Positions 50,482 to 58,900 of a stretch of DNA of 64,000 nucleotides are shown in pieces; the first letter of the stretch is position 1; the number at the start of each line of letters is the position of its first letter. The DNA is taken from NCBI RefSeq assembly GCF_020400585.1, contig NZ_JAINVF010000027.1, forward strand, positions 1 through 64,000, in the 5' to 3' direction. Source of the DNA: Streptomyces sp. NK08204 (lineage in GTDB: Bacteria; Actinomycetota; Actinomycetes; Streptomycetales; Streptomycetaceae). The translations under genes and the position numbers were made by a program. The notes below the pieces were generated by a model. It was not told where the DNA came from. It saw only the letters and a program-made list of their open reading frames with translations, and did no database searches.

Positions 50482-51110
50482 AAGCACCCGACGCCACGCA
50501 CTGCGACGAGCTGCTGAGCGCACTGCAACGGTTCCGCGAGGACGCCCCGTTGCTCCAGCGGTGGGGCACGCTGCTCGCCGGGCGGCTGACCGGCGGTGCC
50601 CGGCTGCTGGTCGCGGGCAACGGCGGCAGCGCCGCCCAGGCCCAGCACCTGACGGCCGAGCTGGTCGGCCGCTACCGCGACGACCGCCCCGCGTTCTCCG
50701 CCCTCGCCCTGCATGCCGACACCTCCTCCACCACCGCGATCGCCAACGACTACGGGGTGCAGCAGATCTTCGCCCGGCAGGTCTGCGCGCACGGGCGGCC
50801 CCGGGACGTCCTGATGCTGCTGTCCACCAGCGGCGCCAGCGCCAACCTGCTCGTCGCGGCGACCGAGGCACACCGCCGCGGCATGACCGTCTGGGCACTG
50901 ACCGGGTCGGCGCCCAATCCCCTGCAGATCGCCGCGGACGACGCACTGAGCGTGTCCGCACAGAGCGCCGCCACGGTCCAGGAACTGCACCTGGTGGCCG
51001 TCCACATGCTCTGCGAGTTCTTCGACCGGGCGGTGGAACAGCACGTCGGGGGCCGGCGACGGCGCGGGAACGGTCAGCGCCGGCCCGTGGAGGGGAGGGT
51101 CGGCGGATGA
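50478..51110 (+). CDS. gmhA: Sedoheptulose 7-phosphate isomerase
   Basis: A 210-residue SIS-domain isomerase. It converts sedoheptulose 7-phosphate to D-glycero-D-manno-heptose 7-phosphate, the first committed step to ADP-heptose. Family motifs are AGNGGSAAQAQHLTAELVGR (about residues 46-65), DTSSTTAIANDYG and LSTSGASANLLVAATEA, with the C-terminal HLVAVHMLCEFFD helix carrying the catalytic His. The last 15 residues are basic and not conserved. Directly followed by hldE with a 4-base overlap, so the two consecutive steps are coupled. Confidence 0.94.
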   Translation: MKAPDATHCDELLSALQRFREDAPLLQRWGTLLAGRLTGGARLLVAGNGGSAAQAQHLTAELVGRYRDDRPAFSALALHADTSSTTAIANDYGVQQIFARQVCAHGRPRDVLMLLSTSGASANLLVAATEAHRRGMTVWALTGSAPNPLQIAADDALSVSAQSAATVQELHLVAVHMLCEFFDRAVEQHVGGRRRRGNGQRRPVEGRVGG

Positions 51111-52549
51111 CGGCACCCGCACCCCTGCTCGTCGTCGGTGACGCCCTGCTCGACCACGACGTCACCGGCCGCGCCGAGCGTCTCGCCCCCGACGCGCCCG
51201 TGCCCGTCGTCAGCGGCCTCGGCCGCACCACCCGGCCGGGAGGGGCGGCGCTCGCCGCCTGCCTCGCCGCGAACGACGGCCGGCCCGTCACCCTCGTCAC
51301 CGCACTGGGCGACGACCAGGCCAGCGACACGCTGCGCGGGCTGCTGGCCGGCCGGGTCCGGCTGGTACAGCTGCCGCTGACCGGTGACCTGTCCAGCAAG
51401 ACCCGGATCCTCGCCGAGGGCCGGCCACTGCTGCGCCTGGACGACGGGGACGGGCGCGCCCGGGAGGCGACCGACGCGGCCCGCCGGGCGGTGGCCGAGG
51501 CCTCTGCCGTCCTCGTCGCCGACTACGGCCGTGGCACCGCCGACGTGCTGCGCGAGGCACTGACCGCGGCAGCCGCCCGGGTGCCCCTGGTCTGGGACCC
51601 CCATCCGCGCGGCAGGCCGCCCGTGCCCGGCGCCCGGGTCGTCACCCCGTCCGCGGCCGAGGCGCGCGCCTTCGCCGCCCGCCTCGACGGCGCCCGGGAA
51701 ACCGGGGGCGGCGAGCTGCGCGTCGCCGCGCGGGACGCCGGCGCACTCGTCGAGGCGTGGCGGGCGGGCGCGGTGGCCGTGACGCTGGGCGGGCGGGGCG
51801 CCCTGCTCTCGCACGGCGGGACGCCGCTGATGGTGCCCTCGCCGGTCTCGGCGCAGGGCGACGCCTGCGGGGCCGGGGACCGGTTCGCGGCGACGGCCGC
51901 CGGGCTGCTGGCGGACGGTGAGCTGACCGAGACCGCGGTGTGCGCGGCCGTGCACGCCGCCACCCGGTACGTCGCCGAAGGCGGCGTCCGGTCGGTCGCC
52001 ACCGGCGCCGCCGCGGCCGGGGATCCGGGCCCGGCGCGGGGGCGGGAGGAGGCCGCCGACGCTCTGCGCACGGCCGCCCGGGTCCGGGCGGCGGGCGGGA
52101 CCGTCGTCGCCGCGGGCGGCTGTTTCGACCTGCTGCACGCGGGCCACGTCGCCCTTCTGCAGGCCGCCCGGCGCACCGGTGACTGCCTGATCGTGTGCGT
52201 CAACTCGGACGCGTCGGTGCGCCGGCGCAAGGGCGGCGGCCGTCCGCTCGTGCCGGTCACGGACCGGGTCCGGGTGCTGCGTGCTCTGGAGTGCGTCGAC
52301 GCGGTCGCCGTGTTCGAGGAGGACACGCCGGAGCGGCTGCTCGCCGAGCTGCGCCCGCACATCTGGGCCAAGGGCGGCGACTACGCCCGCACCCCGCTCC
52401 CGGAGGCGTCACTCGTGGCGAGCTGGGGCGGTCAGGTCGTGCTCTTCCCCTACCTGGACGGCCGCTCCACCACCGGCATCGCCGAACGGGCGGCGCTCGC
52501 CCCGCGCCCCGTGGACCTGTCCCGGGCCGCGACGCGGGGACGGTGGTGA
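51107..52549 (+). CDS. hldE: Bifunctional heptose 7-phosphate kinase / heptose 1-phosphate adenylyltransferase
   Basis: A 480-residue fusion. Residues about 1-320 form a PfkB-type kinase (LLVVGDALLDHDVTGRAERL; DACGAGDRFAATAAGLLAD with the catalytic Asp). Residues about 330-480 form a nucleotidyltransferase (GGCFDLLHAGHVALLQAARR with the HxGH motif at about 345, CVNSDASVRRRKGGGRPL, WAKGGDYAR). Together with GmhB it turns heptose 7-phosphate into ADP-D-glycero-beta-D-manno-heptose. Both domains look intact. No obvious HldD epimerase is encoded in this operon, so the D,D-isomer may be used directly. Confidence 0.94.
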   Translation: MTAPAPLLVVGDALLDHDVTGRAERLAPDAPVPVVSGLGRTTRPGGAALAACLAANDGRPVTLVTALGDDQASDTLRGLLAGRVRLVQLPLTGDLSSKTRILAEGRPLLRLDDGDGRAREATDAARRAVAEASAVLVADYGRGTADVLREALTAAAARVPLVWDPHPRGRPPVPGARVVTPSAAEARAFAARLDGARETGGGELRVAARDAGALVEAWRAGAVAVTLGGRGALLSHGGTPLMVPSPVSAQGDACGAGDRFAATAAGLLADGELTETAVCAAVHAATRYVAEGGVRSVATGAAAAGDPGPARGREEAADALRTAARVRAAGGTVVAAGGCFDLLHAGHVALLQAARRTGDCLIVCVNSDASVRRRKGGGRPLVPVTDRVRVLRALECVDAVAVFEEDTPERLLAELRPHIWAKGGDYARTPLPEASLVASWGGQVVLFPYLDGRSTTGIAERAALAPRPVDLSRAATRGRW

Positions 52550-53580
52550 GCGTGACCTCCGCGGGGCGTCCGCCGCGGCTGCTGGTGCTGCGGGCGCTCG
52601 GCCTGGGCGATCTGCTCACCGGTGTGCCGGCGCTGCGCGGGATACGCCGGGCCTTCCCCCGGTACCGGATCGTCCTCGCGCTGCCCGCCGCGCTCGCCGA
52701 GGCCGCGCTGGCCACCGGCGCCGTCGACGCCGTCCTGCCCGCCGAGGCACCGGGGCGGGCCGTGCCACGCCTGGACCACTGGCCGCAGCCTCCGCCGGAC
52801 GTGGCGATCGACCTGCACGGCAACGGGCCCGAGAGCCGCGACGCACTGGCCGCCCTCGCACCGCGCCGGCTGCTCGCCTTCGCGCACGAGGGGCCCGTCC
52901 GGCCGCCCGTGTGGCGGCCGGACGAGCACGAGCGCACGCGCTGGTGCCGCTTCCTCGGGGCGTACGGCATCCCCGCCGACCCCGGCGACGTGCGGCTGCC
53001 GGTGCCGCCCACGGCGTCCCCCGCGCCGGGCGCGGTCGTGGTCCACCCCGGCGCGGAGTCCGCCGCGCGGCGCTGGCCGGCCGAGCGCTTCGCCGAGCTG
53101 GCCGGGCGGTTGCGGTCCGCCGGGCACCGGGTCGTCGTCACCGGCGGCCCGACGGAGGACGCCCTGGTGCTGCGCGTCGCCGAGCGCGCCGGTCTGCGGG
53201 GCGGGGACGTACTGGGCGGCGGGCTGCCGTTCGGCCGGCTGTCGGCGCTCGTGGCCGGCGCCACGCTGCTCGTCAGCGGCGACACCGGGCTCGCCCACCT
53301 CGCGGTGGCCCACGGCACGCCGTCCGTGACGCTGTTCGGGCCGGTGTCGCCCCGCCTGTGGGGACCTCCGCCCGATCCGCGCCACCGCGCACTGTGGAAG
53401 CCCGGACCTCCCGGCGACCCGCACGGCCAGGTGCCCGATCCGCAACTGCTGCGCATCGGGGCCGACGAGGTCGCCGCCGCGGCACTGGCCCTGCTGCGCG
53501 CCGTCCCCACGACCACGCCGTGCCCGGCCGGGCCGTACCGCGAGGGAGAGCCCGCCCATGTCCACCCGACCCGTCCCTGA
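52546..53580 (+). CDS. Glycosyltransferase family 9 (heptosyltransferase-like), second copy
   Basis: A GT9 enzyme of about 344 residues. LLVLRALGLGDLLTGVPALRGIRRAFP starts the fold; VAIDLHGNGPESRDAL, VVVHPGAESAARRWPAERFAELA and LLVSGDTGLAHLAVAHGTPSVTLFGP are the GT9 hallmarks, the last at about residues 243-264. GTG 52546 overlaps the hldE stop (GTGA) and matches the operon pattern; GTG 52552 is also possible. It is only moderately similar to the first GT9 enzyme, so the two probably add different residues. It overlaps the next gene by 23 bases. Confidence 0.9.
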   Translation: MSVTSAGRPPRLLVLRALGLGDLLTGVPALRGIRRAFPRYRIVLALPAALAEAALATGAVDAVLPAEAPGRAVPRLDHWPQPPPDVAIDLHGNGPESRDALAALAPRRLLAFAHEGPVRPPVWRPDEHERTRWCRFLGAYGIPADPGDVRLPVPPTASPAPGAVVVHPGAESAARRWPAERFAELAGRLRSAGHRVVVTGGPTEDALVLRVAERAGLRGGDVLGGGLPFGRLSALVAGATLLVSGDTGLAHLAVAHGTPSVTLFGPVSPRLWGPPPDPRHRALWKPGPPGDPHGQVPDPQLLRIGADEVAAAALALLRAVPTTTPCPAGPYREGEPAHVHPTRP

Positions 53581-54499
53581 CGTGCATCCGGTCCGCACCG
53601 AGGCGCCCGACGGCCGGGTCACGGTCGCGGTGATCACCCGTGACCGGCGCGCCAGCGTGCTCCGTACCCTCGACGCCCTCGGCGCACTCCCGGAACGGCC
53701 CGAGATCATCGTGGTGGACAACGGTTCCGACGACGCCACGCTGCGGGCGATGCGCCACCACCCGGCGGCGCCCCGCGTGCTCAGTCCCGGCCGGAACACC
53801 GGCTCGCTCGGCCGCAACCTCGCGGTCGGCCGGGCCACGACGCCGTACGTCGCCTTCAGCGACGACGACTCCTGGTGGACGCCGGGCGCACTCGGGCGGG
53901 CAGCCGACCTGCTCGACGCCCACCCCCGTCTGGGCCTGCTGGCCGCCCGCACCCTCGTCGGCCCCGACGGCTTGGAGGATCCGCTGAACGCGGTCCTCGC
54001 CGCCTCACCGCTGCCGGCCCAGCCGGATCTCCCGGGGCGACCGGTGCTGGGCTTCCTGGCCTGCGCCTGCGTGGCCCGCCGGGAGGCGTTCCTGACCGCG
54101 GGCGGCTACCACCCGGTGCTCTTCTTCGGCGGCGAGGAGACCCTGCTCGCCTACGATCTGGCGGCCGGCGGCTGGGGCGTCGCCTACGAGCCGTCGCTCA
54201 CGGCCCATCACCATCCCGATCCCTCCGGCCGTGCCGACCGCGGTTCCCTGATGCTGCGCAACGAAGTCCTCGCCCTGTGGCTGCGCCGTCCCCTCCCGGT
54301 GGCGCTGCGGGGCAGCACGCGCCTCGCCGCAGCCGCCGTCGCCGACCGCCCCGGCGCCCGGCAGGCCCTGCGCGAGGTGCTCGCACGGCTGCCGGCCGCG
54401 CTCGCCCGGCGCCGCACACTGCCCCCGCACGTCGAGCGGGCAGCCCGTCTGCTGGACGGTGGCACGAGCGCCCGCACGGAGGGGAACGGACAGCCGTGA
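53558..54499 (+). CDS. Glycosyltransferase family 2, tandem copy A
   Basis: A 313-residue GT2 enzyme. VTVAVITRDRRASVLRTLDALG, VVDNGSDD, PGRNTGSLGRNLAVG and VAFSDDDSWWTPGALGRAADLL (the DxD region at about residues 98-106) are conserved; GGYHPVLFFGGEETLLAYDLAAGGWGVAY is the acceptor loop. It is clearly paralogous to the next gene (matching SDDDSWW/CDDDTWW and GGEE blocks). The ATG is 23 bases inside the previous gene. It has no membrane segment. Confidence 0.9.
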   Translation: MSTRPVPDVHPVRTEAPDGRVTVAVITRDRRASVLRTLDALGALPERPEIIVVDNGSDDATLRAMRHHPAAPRVLSPGRNTGSLGRNLAVGRATTPYVAFSDDDSWWTPGALGRAADLLDAHPRLGLLAARTLVGPDGLEDPLNAVLAASPLPAQPDLPGRPVLGFLACACVARREAFLTAGGYHPVLFFGGEETLLAYDLAAGGWGVAYEPSLTAHHHPDPSGRADRGSLMLRNEVLALWLRRPLPVALRGSTRLAAAAVADRPGARQALREVLARLPAALARRRTLPPHVERAARLLDGGTSARTEGNGQP

Positions 54500-55410
54500 C
54501 CACGCACCCCGCGGGCCGTGACGGCCGCACCAGCGTGGTGGTGATCACGCACAACCGGCGCACGGAACTGCTGCGCACGCTGGAGCTGATGCGGCAACTG
54601 CCCGAGCGGCCCCCGTTGATCGTCACCGACAACGCCTCGACCGACGGCACTGCCGAGGCGATACTGCAGGCCTTCCCCGACGTGCTGCTGCTGTGCCCGG
54701 GCCGCAACCTGGGAGCGGTGGGGCGCAACCTGGCCGTACGCCACGTCCGTACGCCCTATGTCGCCTTCTGCGACGACGACACCTGGTGGGAGCCGGGCAG
54801 CCTGCGGCGCGCGGCGGACCTGCTCGACACGCGTCCGCGGCTCGCCGCCGTCACGGCCCGGATCATCGTGGAGCCCTCCGGTACGGAGGACCCGGTCGTG
54901 GCGGAGTTGCGCGACTCGCCGCTGACGGGGCCCGACTGGCTGCCGGGGCCGGCCCTGGGCTCGTTCCTCGCGGCCTCCACCGTGCTGCGCACCGATGCGT
55001 TCCGGTCCGCCGGCGGCTTCCACCCGGGACTGTGGTTCGGCGGCGAGGAGGAACTGCTCGCCACCGATCTGATGCGCGCCGGGTGGTGGCTGAGCTACTC
55101 CGAGGACCTCACCGTCCATCACCAGGCCTCGGTGCTGCGCGACAGCACGGCACGCCGGATCCTCGGACTGCGCAACACCCTGTGGTTCACCTGGCTGCGC
55201 CGGCCGCTGCTGCCCGCGCTGCGGCGCACGGCCCAGCTGATGGTCACCGTCCCGCGCGACGCCGCCTCGGTCCGGGCCTTCGCCCGTGCGGCGGCCGGAA
55301 TGCCGTGGGTGCTCAGGCAGCGCGACCCGGTCCCGCCCGCCCTCGAAGACCGGCTGACGGCTCTGCAACGGGCCCGGCGCGACTCCCCCGCGCGCCGGTA
55401 CGTGGGGTGA
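54496..55410 (+). CDS. Glycosyltransferase family 2, tandem copy B
   Basis: A 304-residue GT2 enzyme, paralogue of the preceding gene. SVVVITHNRRTELLRTLELMRQL, VTDNASTDG, CPGRNLGAVGRNLAV and VAFCDDDTWWEPGSLRRAADLLD match it in order, and GGFHPGLWFGGEEELLATDLMRAGWWLSY matches its acceptor loop. GTG 54496 overlaps the stop of copy A. It is the last intact gene of the operon; its TGA stop at 55408-55410 overlaps a GTG that opens a narJ stub. Probably two consecutive similar sugar additions. Confidence 0.9.
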   Translation: MTTHPAGRDGRTSVVVITHNRRTELLRTLELMRQLPERPPLIVTDNASTDGTAEAILQAFPDVLLLCPGRNLGAVGRNLAVRHVRTPYVAFCDDDTWWEPGSLRRAADLLDTRPRLAAVTARIIVEPSGTEDPVVAELRDSPLTGPDWLPGPALGSFLAASTVLRTDAFRSAGGFHPGLWFGGEEELLATDLMRAGWWLSYSEDLTVHHQASVLRDSTARRILGLRNTLWFTWLRRPLLPALRRTAQLMVTVPRDAASVRAFARAAAGMPWVLRQRDPVPPALEDRLTALQRARRDSPARRYVG

Positions 55411-55592
55411 ACCGGGCGTCAGCCGACACGCCGCTGGTGCATCGCGTCGCCTCGGTCCTCCTGCGCTACCCCGACGAGGCGATGCTCGCCTGCCTCGACG
55501 ACGTCGCCGCGGCACTGCCCGCCATCGCCGACCCGGCGGACCGCGACCGGTTCGCCTCCGCCTGCAACCACCTGCAGAGCCTGAGCCCCACC
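55407..55592 (+). pseudogene. narJ: Nitrate reductase chaperone NarJ, N-terminal stub
   Basis: From GTG 55407 the frame reads LVHRVASVLLRYPDEAMLAC, then LPAIADPADRDRFASACNHLQSLSPTE. This matches the first 60 residues of NarJ, the chaperone that inserts molybdenum cofactor into respiratory nitrate reductase. Homology stops abruptly at about 55592, just before the expected YVETFDLRRR motif, and the frame continues as unrelated Arg/Pro-rich sequence to 55727. No narG, narH or narI is present. The GTGA overlap with the last glycosyltransferase means the stub may be translated. Confidence 0.7.
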
Positions 55593-55904
55593 GAGGGGTC
55601 AGGACGCCTCACGACCGGGCCCGCAGCCCCGCCGCGACCGTGGTCCGCACCGCCCGTCAGAGGGCGTCGACGCCGCAGCGCCGACATCCGCTCGGGGGCG
55701 ACGAGGAGTCAGCGTCCGGCGGGTTGAGACGCGGACGCCTGGCTCGCCCGGCCCGACCAGGTCCGTTCTTCGTGGGCCGCCCTGCAGGTCCTCCGACGAT
55801 CACGCGGATACGGTGTGGCGAGGCCACTACCTCGCAGAGGTCGCCGCCGATGCGCGCCGAGCCGTCGGCGCGGCCCGCGTCGACGAGCCATCCGGGTCAT
55901 ACCA
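55593..55904. other. Non-coding gap with no recognisable gene
   Basis: 312 bases between the narJ stub and the convergent symporter-phosphatase gene. No family match on either strand and no perfect hairpin found by eye. Confidence 0.4.
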
Positions 55905-58900
55905 CTAGGCAACGGTGTCGGACGGAATGGCCTGCTCCGTCCAGATGATCTTGCCGGTCGTCGTGTAGCGGGTGCCCCACCGGCCGGCGAGCTGGGCCAC
56001 GATCAGGAGGCCCCGCCCTCCTTCGTCGGTGGTCCGGGCATGGCGCATGCGCGGCGAGGTGCTGCTGGCGTCGGAGACCTCGCAGATCAGGCCACGGTCC
56101 CGGATCAGGCGGAGACAGATCGGTCCGTTCGCATGGCGAATGGCGTTGGTGACCAGTTCGCTGACGATGAGCTCTGTGGTGAACGTCAGATCGGACAGGC
56201 CCCACTCCGTCAGCTGCTGAGCGGCGAGGGTACGGGCGTGCGCGACGGCGGCCGGATCGCTGGGCAGGTCCCAGGAGACGACCTGGTCCTGGGCCAGGGC
56301 GCGGGTCCGGGCGAGGAGCAGGGCCGCATCGTCGGACGGCGGATTGGCCAGCAGGTCATCGATCACCGTGCGGCCGGTCTCCTCCAGTGTCGGCCGGGGC
56401 GCCGCGAGGACCTCGCCCAGTCGGGTGAGTCCCACGTCGATGTCCCGGTCGAAGGACTCGATGAGGCCGTCGGTGTAGAGCGCGATGAGGCTGCCCTGGG
56501 CCAGCTCCAGTTCGACGGCCTCGAAGGGAAGGTACCCGAGGCCGAGTGGTGGTCCGGCGGGCAGGTCCACGATGTCGGCGTCGCCGGCGGGACCGACGAT
56601 CACCGGCGGGAGGTGACCGGCCCGGGCCAGCGTGCACCGTCTGCTGACCGGGTCGTAGACGGCGTACAGGCAGGTGGCGCCCATGAACGCGATGCCCGCG
56701 GCCTCGCCCTCGGCCGCCTTCGACGCGTCGCCGTCGTGCGCCCCCATGAGACCGATGACCAGGTCGTCGAGATGGGCCAGCAATTCGTCCGGGGGGAGAT
56801 CGAGGTTGGCGAGCGTGCGTACGGCGATGCGCAGGCGCCCCATGGTCGCCGCCGCGTTCATGCCATGCCCTGCCACGTCTCCGACGACCAGTGCGACCCG
56901 TGCTCCGGAGAGCGGAATCACGTCGAACCAGTCACCGCCGACGCCGGTGGGGACATCCGCCGGCAGATACCACGACGCCACTTCCAGAGCGGACCCTCCC
57001 GTCAGCTCCTGCGGCAGCAGGTAACGCTGCATGGAGCGAGCTGCGGTGCGCTCGCGGGTGAAACGGCGCGCATTGTCGATACACACCGCAGCGCGGGAGA
57101 CGAGTTCCTCGGCGAGCCGTACATCATCCTCCTCGAAGGGGCCGAGCCGCCGGGACCGGGCGAACGTCGCCGCGCCCAGGGTGACACCGCGCGCCCGCAC
57201 CGGGACCACCATCACCGAACGGAAGTCGAAGCCGAGGAAGGAGGCACCCAGCGACTCGTCCTCCGTCAGCCACGGGCTGTTGGCGTAATCCAGTACCCGC
57301 TCCACGAGGGTCCTGCTCTCCAGCAGGCAGCGGGTCACGGGCGACGAAGAGGCCCGCCGGACCGTCTCCCCCACGGCCAGCGACGCCTCGGGACAGCCCG
57401 CACGGACCGACTGCTGCCCCGCGCGTCGGATGACGGGTGCCATGCCGACCGGCCCGGGCGCCGGCTCCTCGCCCCTCATCACCGAGTCCAGCAGGTCGAC
57501 GGCGACGAAGTCGGCCACGGCCGGCACGGCGTCGTCGGCCAGTTCCTGAGCGGTCCGCGTCACGTCCAGTGTGCTGCCGATGTGCGCGGCGGCGTCGTTG
57601 AGCAGCGCCAGGCGCTCCTGGGCCTGCCAGCGCTCGGTGACATCGATGAGCATGTACCAGACCCCTACGTTACGGCCGCGGCGGTCCTTCATGGCGAAGA
57701 AGGAGGCGGAGATCGCGCGGCTGGGATCGGGGTCAGGGTGACCGTAACCGTGGAACTCGAAGTCCATCACCGGAGTGCCGGTCTTCAGGACCTCGCGCAT
57801 CTTCTCCTCGAAGGCATCGGCCTCTGGTCTCGGCAGCAGTTCCGACATCCGCCGCCCCAGCCGCTGTTCCAGGGGGATCAAGTGGTCCAGTGGTTCGTTC
57901 ACCCACACGTACCGCAGGTCCGTGTCGAGGACGGCGATGCCGACCGGTGCGTGGGCGAGGAAGGGCGTGAGCATCAGCTGGCTCACCCCGCCGCCCGGCA
58001 TCCGCCAGAAGGCCCGTTTCGGGGGCCGGCCGACGAACCTGCCGAAGACCAGCGCGGCGACCGTGGCGACCAGGACTCCCGGGACCATCTCGTAGATGCC
58101 CGATTCCAAGGGGCCGAGCAGCGGATTGATCTTCTTCCACAGCAGCACCGTGACCGCGCCCAACACGATCCCGGCCATGGCCCCCGCCCAGGTCATGCGC
58201 GGCCAGTACAGCGAGAGCAGGACGACCGGCCCGAACGCGGCGCCGAAGCCCGCCCAGGCGTAGGCGACGATGCCCAGCAGCCCGCCGCCCCTCAACGCGA
58301 TCACGAAGGCCACCAGGGTCACGACGACGACGGCGACGCGGCCGACCCACACCAGTGCCCTGTCCGAAGCACGCCGGTTGAGGAAAGCGCGGTAGAAGTC
58401 CTCCGTGAGCGCGACGGACGAGACGAGGAGCTGGCTGTCCGCGGTGGAGATGATCGCGGCCAGGACGGCGATCAGCATCACCCCGGCACCCCACGGACCG
58501 AGCAGAGTCCGGCTCAGACTGATGTACACCGTCTGCGGGTCGTGGAGCGGAGCGCCGGTCCGCGCGATCCCCACCAGGCCGACGACCGTCGCGCCGGCGA
58601 GCACGACGACGACCCACCCGGTTTCGATACGGCGGGCCGTGGGGATGGCGCCGGTGCTGCGGATGCTCATGAAGCGGGCCAGGATGTGCGGCTGACCGAA
58701 GTAGCCCAGCCCCCAGGCGAGCAGCGAGACGATCGCGACAGTGCCGAGCGACCCGCCCGCCGACCAGCGCCCGTCCGTGATGCCGACCTTGGCACCCATG
58801 TCCAGCAGGCGCGGTGTCTTGCTGTCGAGGGTGTCGCGCAGTGCCCCGAAGCCGCCCAGCGCACCGATTCCGGCGGCAGGGAGCACGAGCAGGGCGAGGA

